Positions 21,972 through 34,145 are shown, counted from the stretch's first letter. The stretch is DNA of 64,000 nt from Adenophora triphylla var. japonica (GCA_022495995.1 JAFEMH010001471.1:310001-374000), one strand, 5' to 3'. Numbers and translations: made by a program. Notes: generated by a model from the letters alone, not told the origin.

Positions 21972-24900
21972 TCAACGAATATCAATCATGCCTAGTTCTC
22001 CTCTAAGGAATTCAAACCTTTTAATGTCTAAGGGTTTTTTCAAAATATCAGCTAACTGATAATCATTATGAACTTTCAAGAGAACAATATTACCCTTTTT
22101 AACATGATCCTTGAGGAAGTGATATTTGATGTCTATGTGCTTTATCTTGGAATGCATCACAAGATTATTGGAGACTGAGATGGCTGAGGTATTGTCACAG
22201 TAGATGGGACACACTTCTTGGGGAATTTCATAGTCCGCCAGTTGTTGCTTCATCCATAGGATTTGTGAGCAGCAACTTCCAGCAGCTATGTACTCAGCCT
22301 CGGGTGTAGAAGTGGAAATTGAAGCTTGCTTCTTGAACGACCATGAAACCAGTCGGTTACCTAGAAATTGACAAGTTCCACTAGTACTTTTCCTTGTGAC
22401 CCTACAAGCTGCAAAATCAACATTTGAATATCCAATTAGTGTAAAGGATGAATCTTTAGGGTACCATAAACCTAAATTAACAGTTCCCACAAGATATCTA
22501 ATTATTCTCTTAACAACTTGAAGGTGAGATTCTCTAAGGTCGGCTTGAAACCTAGCACATACACATACGGCAAACATGATATCTGGCCTACTAGCAGTTA
22601 AGTAAAGTAGAGATCCTATCATACCTCAGTAGAGTGTCATATCTACTTTCTTACCGGACTCATCTTTATCAAGATGTACATTAGTGGTCATAGGAGTGCT
22701 TTGAGGATGAGCAGAATCAAGACCAAATTTCTTGATAAGATCCTTGGTGTATTTGGCTTGATTGATGAAGATTCCTTCTTGAATTTGTTTGACTTGAAGT
22801 CCAAGGAAGAAGGTTAGCTCTCCCATCATGCTCATCTCGAACTTGCTTTGCATAAGTTCCTCAAATTTCTTGCATAATTTTTCGTTAGTAGATCCAAATA
22901 TAATATCATCAACATATATTTGAACTAATAATGAATGACCATTATGCTTAGCAATAAATAAGGTGGTATCGATTTTACCTCTTTTGAATTTCTCACTAAG
23001 TAGGAATTTGGAGAGAATTTCATACCATGCTCTTGGGGCTTGCTTGAGGCCATACAAAGCTTTGTTTAACTTGTAGACATGATTAGGCTTCTTGGAGTCT
23101 TCAAATCCTAGAGGTTGATCTACATAAACAAGCTCTTGAAGTTCTCCATTAAGAAAGGCACTTTTCACGTCCATTTGATATAACTTAAATTCCTTGTAGG
23201 CTGCATAGGCAAGAAACAACCTAATGGCTTCTAGTCTAGCTACGGGGGCAAAAGTCTCATCATAATCTATTCCTTCTTCTTGTCTGTACCCTTTTTCCAT
23301 GAGTCTTGATTTATTCCTTGTTATCTTTTCAGACTCATCCAATTTATTTCTAAAAACCCATTTCATTTCAATCACTGTCTGATCACTAGGACGAGGCACT
23401 AGTTCCGATACTTTGCATCTATCAAACTGGTTGAGCTCTTCTTGCATAGCTTCTACCCAGCTGGGATTATTTAGTGCTTTTTCAGTCTTCCTTGGTTCTA
23501 TATTTGAGACTATAACAGAGGAGAATAAATCATGTTGTTCTTCCATGCTCCTTAACTGGCCTCTAGTCATTTTTGGACCAAAGACATCACCAATAACATT
23601 TTCTATTGGGTGATCTCTAACTGGTCTCACTTCCCTTGGGATATCCTGCCTGACCAATTCTTTTCTTAGAGTTTCTAAGGGAGGAGCAGAACCATTTGAG
23701 GGAGGTGTGACCGGTTGGGGAGATTTATTAGGGAGAGGTGAGGCTGACTGATGATCATTTTGTGGTGAAGGAAATGGTATATGAATGTTTGAAACTGGTT
23801 CAGGTGGTGTAAAAGGAACGTTTGTAGAGGGGCTAGCTGGTAGAGAATCAGTTGAGGGATTTTGAATATTTGTTTCTCTGATCGGTTAAGGGAAGAATGA
23901 GTCATCAACTAGGGCTCTATTGGTTACACCACTTGAAACTGAATACTGAGCTGGAGGTTGATTTGCATTATTACTGGTGGTTTGATTGGAGTTAGAGTTG
24001 TTGGATTCACCTGTCTCAAAAACACCAAAATTATTAGTACTATTTGGAGTCTTGTCAGACTCTAGAAAATCAAATTCATCAAATGTAACATGAACAGATT
24101 CAACAATTTTCAACAGACGTTTATTAAAAACTCTAAATGTCTTCCTTTGCTTGGCATAACCAACAAAGATACCTTCATCGGCTTTCTCATCATATTTACC
24201 TCGATGCTCTTTACCGTTGTAAAGAACATAACACTTGCAGCCGAATCTCTTGAAGAAACCGAGGTTGGGAATTCTGCCACGCCAAATCTCGTAAGGGGTC
24301 TTGTTGTGAAACTTGTTGGCCAGTGACCGATTCTGAGTGAAGCATTTTGTATGGATAGCTTCAGCCCAAAAGTACTTGGGAAGCCTTGCTTCAGATATCA
24401 TCATTTTCCCAGCTTCGATCAAGGTTCTGTTCTTTCTCTCAACAACACCATTTTGTTGTGGTGTTCCAACGACTGAGAAGTTGTGGCCGATTCCATGATC
24501 ATCATAGTACTGAGCAATGCCATTGTTCTTGAACTCCGTTCCATTATCTGATCTCATACTGATGATGTCACTCTCCTTTTGAGTTTGAAGTAGACGAAAC
24601 AGCTTGGTGGCAACTCCATAAGTGTCATCTTTGGAGGCAAAGGTTTCCACCCATGTATATCTTGAATAATCGTCTACAATAACTAAGGCATATCTGCTTC
24701 CCCCTAAACTGACAGTTGTTGTGGGGCCAAACAGATCCATATGTAACAGCTGAAGGCACTTAGATGTGGACATGCAGAGCTTGCTATGGAATGATTCTTT
24801 ATGCTTCTTTCCTAGCTGGCAGGCTCTGCATTTCCTTCCATGATTAGCAGACACTTGAGGTAAGCCGGTGACAAAATTTGCATTTGCCAGCATGGATAGG

Positions 24901-25445
24901 TACTTGAAGTTCAAGTGACTGAGTCTCTTGTGCCATAGCCATGAATTCTCACTGATGTTCTTTGCTACAAAACAAACATTAGTAAAACTAGAAACAGTAT
25001 TTAAATCTATAGCATATATGTTACCTTTTCTTTGTTCAGTGAGAAGGGTTTCTCCTGTAGCAATGTCTTTCACATAACAGTTGGAAGAATTGAAAATACA
25101 ATACATACCTTTATCACAAAATTGTGATATGGAGAGAAGGTTATGTTTCAGAACGTCCACCAAAGATACCTTCTGTACAGTAACTGTACCTCTTTTGATG
25201 GATCCACGACTGACTATTTTACCCTTTGCGTTGTCACCAAAGACAACTGGAGGACCTGATGCTTTTTTAAGATCGGTAAGGAGATCAGCATGGCCAGTCA
25301 TATGCCGTGAGCATCCACTGTCCAAAATCCAAACTTCCGTACTTTCATCGGTTGAGGCCATAAAGCATTCCTGAAATAAGACAATAAGCTTATGGTCCCC
25401 CTTATTCTTTTGGGTCCAAAGAGTTAGTTCCTCTTTGACAGCCAT
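21972..25445 (-). pseudogene. CoA pol: protease, integrase, reverse transcriptase, RNase H
   Basis: One reading frame of about 1158 codons broken by only two stops: TAA at 23886-23888 and TGA at 22626-22628. Protease has WILDSGCSRHMTG (about residue 39). The GAG-pre-integrase zinc region has LWHKRLSHLNF and CRACQLGKKHKES. The integrase core keeps Asp (HMDLFGP), Asp (RSDNGTEF) and Glu (NGVVERKNR). RT keeps YVDD at 22905-22916, with CPRT-type motifs [11 protein letters not shown] and [11 protein letters not shown]. RNase H shows STSGTCQFLG and STPEAEYIAAG. The order protease-integrase-RT-RNase H is copia-type. The TGA replaces the Arg usually seen in LYRGMIGSLLYL. All catalytic residues I can check are present, so this copy is fairly young. 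Confidence 0.9.
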
Positions 25446-26951
25446 ACCTGGCCACCACTTGAGCTTTGAGACTCAGTGGGTCCAGATAGGTGCTTCAAGA
25501 GGCATTCATAAGCCTTGTGACCGATAAATGCACAATTTGCACATTTATTTGAAGAAGGTTGTGAAGACGTGGATGAGTTGATATTCAATTTGCCTATTGC
25601 TTCAGAAAGGTCAGAAGTTTAAGCAGGAACAAAAACTTTGGGCACAAAGGTGTTGGTTTTTCCTTTGTTGGCATGTTGCATGGATTTGGAAATCCCTTTA
25701 CCGATCGAAGAACTCTTACCGATTGGAGCAGTGTTATCGGTGACAGATGTCTGACCAGTTGCTCCTTGACTGGCTGCAGTTGCTTTACCGGTTGAGGTTT
25801 CCAAACCAGTAACTTGACCAACAATTTTAATTCCAACTTTGCTCACCATCACCAAGTGGAACATAGGGTTCCAGCTTAGGATCAACTACCTTAGCCCATT
25901 GGGTTTTGTTCTTGTCACCCTTCTTAACCTTGGTCTGTTCCTTCACGTTAGGATAGGTGAGTGGAACAGCACCAAAAGTACGAGTAGTTTTCTTTAGCAG
26001 GTCGGATTGAGTATCATCAAACTTATCCATCAAGTTCTCAGTGACAGACTCAATAACAGGCTTATCTTTGCTGTCATTACTGCTGTAGTTAAATCCTATA
26101 CCAGTTAGGTCTCTAAAAGACATTTGGTCTTGTAGGATAGTCTCAACAGTAACTCTGGATTTAGAATAAGAATCAATTGTCTTGGAGAGATAATTGTTTC
26201 TTGAAACTAAATCAGCAATTTGACAAAGACAGATGTTTAGTCTTTCAGTGAGTTCTTGATTTTCTTTTCTTAACCGATCAGACTCTTGCTTACTTTCTTT
26301 CAAAACTTTTATTTCAGCTTTCAAAGAGTCATTCTCAGTTGTGATTCTTTTAAGATCAATAGCCATAACTTTATGAACATCGTTTAGTTTTTCAAAATCA
26401 GTGAAGAGTTCATTCATCACCTCTGCCATTTGAGACTTTGACATATTGGGCATTGGGTCAATAGTAGGCTGAGAGGTTGAGGATGATGGTTTAAAGTTAG
26501 GATCAAAATTTGGTGAGGAGGATATCGGTTGGGAGCTTATGTCGGTCATGGTCTTCTTGAATTGGATCGGTCGGGGTTCAAACACAGGTTGTTGAGTGGG
26601 GATCGGTTGGGCCTGAGTTTGAAAGGTCTGTTGTAATGGTTGCATCAGAGGTCTGAGAGTGGGAGCGGTTTTGCATTGACCGTAGAGAGCTCCACCTATA
26701 CTCTAAATTTTAAAGTTGTAGGGATTATCTATCCTAAGTATAGGTTCGTCATAATATGACAGAGGAGATCTCACAGGTATGGTTGTGTCATTGTATGTTG
26801 ACTGGTCAATGGAGTTGGGATGTTTAAAGATTGGTGACTGTAAAGGAATGTGTCCATCTTCGGTTCCATCAAGAGCAACAAAACTAACATCAACATCTTC
26901 ATCTGAGTCAGCATTCTCATTTTCAGAGTTAGTCTCAAACCAAACTGGCAT
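25446..26951 (-). pseudogene. CoA gag C-terminal half: coiled coil and second zinc knuckle
   Basis: The open part at 25827-26645 (272 residues) has a Gln/Pro-rich start, then a heptad-rich coiled coil (residues about 75-145, LKAEIKVLKESKQESDRL region). After a frameshift it reaches a CCHC zinc knuckle at 25502-25543, CANCAFIGHKAYEC, before the protease. The piece at 26703-26951 is an acidic linker (ENADSDEDVDVSFVALDG). Gag would bind RNA and multimerise. Two stops or shifts break it. Two CCHC boxes split by a coiled coil fit SIRE-like gag, as CoB also shows two. Confidence 0.7.
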
Positions 26952-28109
26952 AGCTTTGTGTTCCTTCCTCGGCTACCAAGCTTTTGGATCTTGGGTTTTT
27001 CCTAAAGGGTTTATTCCTAAGAAATTCATACTTAGGTTGAGGACATTTTGAAGCAAAATGGCCGGATTTCCTACAGTTATAGCAAACAAGTTTACCCTGG
27101 GCATTTTTGCCATCGGTTGAGGTTGAGGTTTGGCCAGATCTTTGGAAATTTCAAGATCTTTGGAAGGATGAGGATTTGGAGTGGAATGATTTGCTGTGAG
27201 GTTGTTGGGATCTCTTAAGTCCTTGAATTTTCTATAATTCCTAGCAAAGGCAGTAAATTCATCTTCCTCAGTAGGCTTACTATGGTTGACATTGGTTTGG
27301 GTTATATGAGGCTGAGAGGTTATGGGAGACTCATTGGAAGATTGGTTGTTATACATGGAAGAGCCTGGGAAGATCTCAGTCTGAGCTGGCAGAGATAAGT
27401 TTTTAAATTGTTTTTGAACTCCACCCAGCCTGTTGAGTTCTTCCTCATACAGAAACAAAGTTGACACAATATTTTGAATGTGAGTCTTATCCAAGTCTCG
27501 ACATTCTTTTAGAATAGCAACCTTGACATACCACAAATCTCCAAGAGAATTGAGGAACCTCATGTTAAGGTCTTTCATTGTATATATTCTACATAAAGAA
27601 GCACAAGAGTTGCTTACCTCACAGAAATGGTCGTACGTTTCTTTAAGAGTCTCACTTGGGTTCTTCTTGAAGGACTCGAACTCAGCTACACTTTTGTAGT
27701 TGTCCTTAGCCACTTGATCTCCCTCAAAATATCTAAGAAGACTTTGCCACACATGTTGAGCAGTCTGATAGCATTGTACTTGTTTGTACAGCCTATCGTC
27801 AAGACCGGAGGTTAGAATATGCATAGCCTTTTTATCCAGGGCTGCACAAATCTTATCCTCTTCAGTCCATTCTTCGCGGGGCTTTGGAACATAAGTTTCG
27901 TAAACTTCAAAATCTTGTTCTGAAGATCTATCGGCGTGATCCATGAGAGGAGTTTTGGGTACTCTAGGTGTGGTGTTGATTTTGATGGGCGACATAGGGC
28001 GATCTCTGACTACAGTCATTAGTCCGTCGTCAATTGAATCCATATACCGCATCATTCTGTTTTTCCATACTGGAAATTCATTTTCGTTTAACATGGGAAT
28101 AGTCGCCAT
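26952..28109 (-). pseudogene. CoA gag N-terminal half and first zinc knuckle
   Basis: Starts at ATG 28109 (MATIPMLNENEFPVWKNRM), 86 bases after the PBS. It holds the copia gag domain: W-x-R-M near residue 15, KAMHILTSGLDDRLYKQV, AQHVWQSLLRYFEG, LKETYDHFCEV and MRFLNSLGDLW. The frame is open for 378 residues. A frameshift near 27105 puts the zinc knuckle CYNCRKSGHFASKC (27043-27084) in another frame. It would form the particle shell. Confidence 0.85.
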
Positions 28110-28194
28110 GTTCCACGTTTACATGAGTTTTCCTGTCATTTTGGAATCGGCAATTCAAGCTGTTAAGCTTGGGAAATATTTTTCAAAATTGAAA

Positions 28195-28206
28195 GCTCTG
28201 ATACCA
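28195..28206 (-). promoter_or_regulatory. CoA primer-binding site
   Basis: The minus strand reads TGGTATCAGAGC, two bases after the LTR end. This is the standard plant initiator Met-tRNA primer site of copia elements. Confidence 0.9.
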
Positions 28207-28208
28207 AT

Positions 28209-29639
28209 TGTTAGGCTCAATTGGTAGGAAAACAGGCTAGAGGGGGGAGGGGTGAATAGCCTGTTTTTATAATTTCTTGAAACTTCTTTTCAAAACCTTT
28301 GGAAATTGTCCAAGTAACTTATCACTTAGCTAACCGATTGAAACCAGTTGCACAACAGATAAAATATTACTGGTTTGACTCACACAAGATCGGGTAGGCA
28401 AAGATATTTTCAAAGATAGTAAGTTAAAATATCATGCAATTGTATTTTCCAATGGAGAAACAAACAAGAAGTAAATAGGAGTCAATAGGTTGTGATCGGT
28501 TGAGAGAATATCAACCGGTTACAATAACAAAGGTATTGAGCAAACAAATAAAGAAAATGACACAGTTGTTTGAAGAGGTTCATAGTGTTTAATAACTGCT
28601 ACATTTTCTACCAAGTTTGGTCAAAACTTGGATTTGTGAAACTGCACTATTAATGATACCTAACTATTACAAGTTACAAGCCTTATGATTGAAGGCTGCC
28701 AAAAGTAAAGTGATCACAAATGGATCGTGCTACAAGAATGACCAACTGTTTTCTAAAGATGTGTTCACAAGGTTGAACTGATTTCTCTAGGGTATGTGTG
28801 TGATTCAATCAATGTGTTCCAAACATAGTCTTGTATGGGAACACTACAAGAATTGATTGATGGTGCTCACTGCATGTCCTAACAGAGATAGTCTAGTGAA
28901 TATGTGGGACTTGAATGACTTGAACTGGAATGCTTGAACACTGTAGTTCTTTGCAACTCACTCTCAAAGATCTTTAATGCACCAACCCTCTTCAATGCTC
29001 TGGAGAAGGTATTTATTGTGGTCTTCAAAATAGAGTTGTTGTCTCTGAAGGGGTTAAAAGGATGACTTGGACTGACAGGAATTTAATGAGAATATCTTCT
29101 ACATTAAATGCCTGAGATTTGATGAAGATATTTTCCACTTGATAGAGGAGGTTGTTGTGAGTACTGGTAACTTTGACATTCCTTTTTGAGTTACTGACAA
29201 GTTGCAGGAATGTCTTCATAGCCAACTGTTCTACCATCTTTAACAAAGTTGTGTGCTGAGTAGGTGAGAACATTAAATGATTGAGGAAGCTTGTTGAAGA
29301 AGCTTGGCCGTTCAGCAGCAACTGAGGAGGTCTGACCGGTTGACTGTCTCAACCGGTTAAGGGGTTTGGCCGGATAAGTATGTTGGCCGGTTGAGGCTGT
29401 CAACCGGTTGAAGAAACTTCTTGGACAAGTAACCAGTTTACAACTTAGAAATTCTTCTTAGTCTTCAAGTCTTCTTTCTTTGAGAAAAAATACATTTATA
29501 AAACACTGGCACTAGCACTAAAGGGAACCTATCATACATAGAAAATTCTAATTGGTCTAGTTAAAATTAGGGGTCCTCAATAATGCTTATTATGATTGGG
29601 ATTAAGAAATTCTAAAGCTATACATATATTTGACTAACA
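28209..29639 (-). repeat. CoA 5' LTR
   Basis: 1431 bp, ends TGTTAG and CTAACA. It aligns with 13695-14955 along nearly all its length, with an extra block at about 29340-29500 rich in CCGGTTGA motifs. The TATA position reads AATAAATA (29010-29017). Confidence 0.9.
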
Positions 29640-30877
29640 ACCAGTACCTCAAAAGCGGGGACGCCTCTTTCATGAATGAGGAAGGAAAATACAAAGAAGG
29701 AGTCAAAGCCAAAATCATGGTAGCCTTGAAGCGCCTTGCCTCCCATTTCGTCATTCTGGGAGATATGCTGTACCAGAAATGCTACCAAGGACTGCTCCTC
29801 CGATACATCAGCAACGCTAAGGCAATTGAACTCATGAATGAAGTCCACAATGGGGCTTGCGTTCCCCACATTAATGCTCGAGCTCTAATGCAAATTATTC
29901 TTCGAATGGGATACTACTGGATCTCCATGGAAGCAGATTGTATCCGCTTTGTCAAAAGCTGTGACAAATGCCAGCGATTCTCCAACCTTAACCACCTTCC
30001 CTCTCATGACCTCTATTGCATGACTACTCCCTGGCCCTTTGCCACTTGGGGAATCGACGTCATTGGGAAAATCACTCCGCCTGGTGCAACGGCCACGAGT
30101 TCATTTTGGTAGCCATCGACTACTTCACAAAATGGGTCGAAGATAAGTTCTACAAAGTTTTGACTTCCAAGAAAGTCACCCAGTTCGTCAAAGAAAACAT
30201 CATATGCAGATACGACATCCCAAATAAGGTCATATCAGACAACGAATCTCACTTTGAGGGAGACTGCGACAGATTATTGGCCGAATTCAAGATCACCCGC
30301 CATAAGTCCTCTCCTTATAGGCCACAAACCAATGGCGCCATGGAAGCAGCAAACAAAACCCTCAAAAGAATCATCAGAAAAATGACGATAAGAGGACGAG
30401 ATTGGCCAGAAAAACTACATCTAGCACTTTGGGGCTACCGAACGTCAGTTAGGACTACCACATGAGAAATCCCATTCGCCCTAACCTATGGGATGGAAGC
30501 AGTATTGCCCATAGAACTAGAGATCCCATCACTTTGAGTGATGTTGGAAAATGAAGTCAACAAAGTGGAATGGTTTCGAAACTGTCACGATGAATTGGCC
30601 CTACTGGACGAATGCCGACTAAAGGCTATAGAGCACATTCGAGCCTATCAGGGTCGAATGGCTAGAGCTTTCGACAAGAAGGTGAAGTCTCGAGATATCA
30701 GAGAAGGCGGCCTGGTGCTTAAGGAAAAACCTCCCACATGAATCAACCCGCTTGGACAATGGGAACCAAGTGGTCCAGAAAATCTTCTCAGGAGGTGCAA
30801 TAAAACTAACAGATCTGGATGGGAACCCTTTCGTGAACCCAGTCAACGGAAGCAAACTTCGTCGATATTTTGCCTAA
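29640..30877 (+). pseudogene. GyA integrase
   Basis: Continues the GyA frame right after the CoA target duplicate. The zinc-binding head has HNGACVPHINARAL, then SCDKCQRF. The core has WGIDVIGKI (first Asp); a frameshift near 30100; AIDYFTKWVE; ISDNESHF (second Asp); and QTNGAMEAANK (Glu). The catalytic triad is therefore kept, unlike in GyC. The C-terminal part at 30538-30741 ends near 30877 with KLRRYFA. Integrase would insert the DNA copy. Stops at 30463 and 30739 and frameshifts make it non-functional. Confidence 0.82.
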
Positions 30878-31353
30878 AGAATATCGAGTCTTCTTTTTAC
30901 CCCCTCTACACTCTAAAAAAAAAAACAAAAAAATGCATACATAGGTGCTAAAGAACATACCCAGCTAGATTGAAAACCCTAAAAGGACAGTCTAGGCAAA
31001 ATCAGGGTTGCACCATTCTCCCCCTTCTCTCCCAAAAAAGAGTCGAACTACGGAGACCTGAGCCCCTCAGTCCAATTGTAAGAGGGGAACGTAGGCAGCC
31101 TTCATTGGTTCGGTCTAAAATATACACAAAATTCCAAAATTTGATGCCATCAAAGGTTCAAACAGGAAACAAGCAAGAAATTTTGTGTCTCGATAAAACT
31201 CTAAAGTAAATCACAAATCATTACAGTTAAAACACTTCTTGATGAGTTAAAGCACGGTCTACTCTCGACTCACGACATGCTAAAACGACATAAAACATTT
31301 ATTAGCTAATGTGCCTGCAATGACAATGAATGGATACTCAGAGTCTCAGAAGG
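30878..31353 (+). other. GyA post-integrase spacer
   Basis: Non-coding apart from the conserved hairpin motif at 31045-31100. Confidence 0.5.
31045..31100 (+). repeat. Conserved GAACTACG hairpin motif, copy A
   Basis: GAACTACG, then a short stem-loop, then GGAACGTAGGCAGCC. The stem pairs CCTC with GAGG. Related copies are at 38261-38305, 57558-57605 and 59997-60041. Confidence 0.75.
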
Positions 31354-32890
31354 TCATTCCATGCCGTTCGCGCTTGTCCCTTCGTCATTCTTTCCTTTCT
31401 TCTCTCGCCCCCGACGAGTCTTCTTTCGTTCCACAGGAACTATCTCTATCTCCCTCCTTCCTAGGTCAGGAGTCCTCCCGGTCATGTCAAGCAATCCGGT
31501 CGCTCTCAGAGCCTCGTTCACCTGGGCCTCAACTCGAATCTCCTTCCTACAAGTCTGCAAAAGGGGACCTCTCTCCGCCAGTCTGTCAACTCTAGTCTCG
31601 TAATCAAACAAAACATCCCCTGTGATATCTCGAGGGTTAACCCAAGCTTCTGCACTCATAAGGATGTAACTGGAATGGCAACCCTGCCCCAGAATTGCCT
31701 CGTGCCTGTTCCCCAGAATCAATTGAGCCTGTCCCAGATGCTGCTCGTACCAATCCAAGTACTTAGTAGTCAGAACAACACTCTCCCGGCATCTAAGGAG
31801 TACCCTAGGAGGAAGAGCATAATACTTCCATATCCACAGAAAAAGAAGGAAAGCATTTGGGTCTGCCATAGAGAGAAAAGCTACCTCCATAGTAGCAATG
31901 TCGTTCCAACCCAACAAAGGCTCCTGCCTCATCCTAAACTATCGAGAAACAAGCGACGGGATGTAGAAAGAGGACTGAGATAGCCCCAGAACCCTGACAA
32001 CATAGGAACCTTCCGGTAAGGCCCTCATGGTCTCAATCTTCCAATGAGGAACCCACCAACGGATGTGATGCGTGCCGAGCCTGGCCATCCACCTCTCCCA
32101 CTCAGATTGGTCGGTCTCCAAAACTAGAGGTCACTGAGCAAACGTCCACGGACTGAAAGATATCGAGACACAATCATAGCTTGAAGCCTCTCTCGCAATC
32201 ACAAAGTGAGCTAAGCGGGACTTCCCCCACACATGAACCGGTCCCCCATTGCCAAACGGTATATGACATGGAAAGTTTTCCCTAAAACTAAGGGAACAAT
32301 GTCCTCACCCGCTCGGCAATGGCCTACCACATCTAGCAAAGCTCTGTCACATATCCCAAGGGAGCTGATCATGAAAAGAGTGGCTATCACACACAGAGCA
32401 AACACGTCCCACAAGATGTCACTCGCATCATCACTCATGAATCTGTACGGCAGTTCAAAAATATCAATATGCCCGGAATCAAGTATTATACCTTGTGCTT
32501 CCTCTGAAGAAACGCGAAGAAAGAACGCAAGATTCATGCTCACGGTCGCACCCCCGACCAAAGGAAGAGAGATGACTTCCACTTCCGCCCCCCCTGAGCA
32601 AAGCCCTGAAATCCTTTAAGGTGGTCATAACCTCATTATAGGAGAAGCTATACGTGCCTCCTCATATCCCAAAATTTCGCGGCCGCTCGCAACAACTCCC
32701 AATCAGGAGACAACTCTTTAAGAGACCGCATGGACTTGATTTGGAATTTTACCTCGAAGGCCCATTTGTTGTGCTTCAAATGATGTCTCATCCACACCTT
32801 AAGCCTCTCAAGGAAACGCGTTTTCTTCTCCTTTGGAAGCTTTGGAAAATTTCCCGAGACAAACGACGAATTCATGCCTCCAAGGGAGCT
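31354..32890 (-). pseudogene. GyA antisense gene 2, DUF7745-like
   Basis: Lies on the strand opposite to gag-pol. It starts near 32875 (MNSSFVSGNFPKLP). The N-terminal part has KELSPDWELLRAAAKFWDM, then after one frameshift YSFSYNEVMTTLKDF, followed by a piece with VSMNLAFFL and ILWDVFALCVIATLF at 32211-32582. The next piece at 31939-32121 has HIRWWVPHWKIETMRALPEG. The C-terminal part at 31354-31932 (192 residues) ends in an Arg/Lys-rich tail (KKTRRGREKKGK). Overall order and residues resemble plant proteins labelled DUF7745, which I recall from antisense ORFs of Tat elements. The function is unknown. Frameshifts at about 32655 and 32585 and stops break it. Confidence 0.5.
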
Positions 32891-33181
32891 TTTTTCTTCA
32901 AAATGCAGAAAAAACCCGTGTTGCTATTTTTGAAATGGAGATGATGAACAAAAGCCAGATCTACTGCAAGCTTTATTTCCCCTCTGCAAAGCATGTCAAA
33001 TCCGTGTGGACCTCTTTGCATGCATGTTATGTCCGTACGGTTCACCTTGCTAAAAAAAAAACAATTCTGCAGCAAACAACAATTGCTGCCCTCGCCAGAC
33101 TGAGGAAAGAACTGCGGGAATGATCGCGCTCCTCGGTCCTCCGCAAAGACTCCCGCGTCATAGCTGTGCCTCCCCTAGGTC

Positions 33182-34144
33182 TAGGGGTGTGCGTGGGCCC
33201 AATGTCCGCGGGCTTTGGCAAAGCCCGGTATGAGCCCATTTAGTTGCGGGCTTCAATTTAAAGAGCCCAATATAGCGGGCATTTAGCGGGCTCAAATTAA
33301 CGGGCATTTGCGGGCTTTAAGCTAGCATTTAGCGGGCTCGGGCTTGACGGGCCCAAATTTAAAATTATAAATTTCAACTTCAAGATCAAAAGAATTGCCA
33401 TAAAGTTAACAATTTAACATTACAATATTTGAAGCAGTCTCAAATTTAAAATTACAAATTTCAACTTCAAAAGAAATAAATCCATAAAGTTAACAATTTA
33501 ACATTACAATATTTTGTTCAATACCAGTTGAACGAAGAAAAGAAACAGGTGTGCAACTGGACTGTAGGACATTCTCATCTGCACACATGCTCCATCATAC
33601 TCCCTCAAAAAATCTGATGCCCTGCACCATTTGTATATAGTATAAAATCTGTGATACAGAAGTTAAAACACATGACAAAAATAAAAATATAGATACAAAG
33701 ACAGACAAAAATCGACCTGCTTCTACCCTGCAACTCTTCAGTCAGCAGCAAGTATTATTCTATAAAAAGATTTCAAATTTACCAAACAAAAAAGAATTAA
33801 AGAATCTTTAACTTGACAAACAAAGGAAAGCAAAATGTACACATAAACAGTGTCATCAAAAGACACCTCTTTGTTAGGGAATTGCTTCAAGATAACGATC
33901 CATAATCTGAGAGACGGAGTCCATGAATGCCTAGTAAGTTAATCAGTAAGTAAATGCCTTGGGTTTTTAGTCTTTTGATGGACGTGCGGGCCGGGCCGAG
34001 CCTAACGGGCCAAAAAATTATGAAAGTCCGATCTCAGCCCAAATCCCGCGGGCTTTCAAGTAGTAAAGCCCAGCAGGGTTGAAAACCTTGTGGGCACGGG
34101 CCTTGCGGGCTTCGCGGGCTGATGGGCGGGTTTGCACACCCCTA
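33182..34144. mobile_element. hAT2: non-autonomous hAT-like transposon
   Basis: 963 bp with ends TAGGGGTGTGC and GCACACCCCTA, an 11-bp perfect inverted repeat of hAT type. Subterminal DNA is dense in GCGGGCTT / AAGCCCG motifs in both orientations. The middle (33358-33512) holds a direct duplication of about 70 bases (AAATTATAAATTTCAACTTC unit). No coding capacity. The target duplication is not perfect: CCTAGGTC (33174-33181) against GCTGGGTC at 34147-34154, 6 of 8 and two bases displaced. It sits just behind the plant mobile domain exon. Confidence 0.75.
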
Positions 34145-34145
34145 A

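Larger units (their letters stand above)
13695..29639 (-). mobile_element. CoA: SIRE-like Ty1/copia retrotransposon nested in GyA
   Basis: Read on the minus strand: 5' LTR (28209-29639), PBS for initiator Met-tRNA (28195-28206), gag, protease-integrase-RT-RNase H, a long extra 3' ORF, PPT (14956-14966) and 3' LTR (13695-14955). LTR ends are TGTTAG...CTAACA at the 5' LTR; the distal ends of the 3' LTR are mutated. Target duplication is ACCAT (13690-13694) against ACCAG (29640-29644), 4 of 5 matching. Removing the element with one duplicate joins GyA in frame (NQIY then QYLKSG). The copia order (integrase before RT), large gag and downstream ORF fit the SIRE/Maximus lineage. hAT1 sits inside it. 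Confidence 0.9.
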
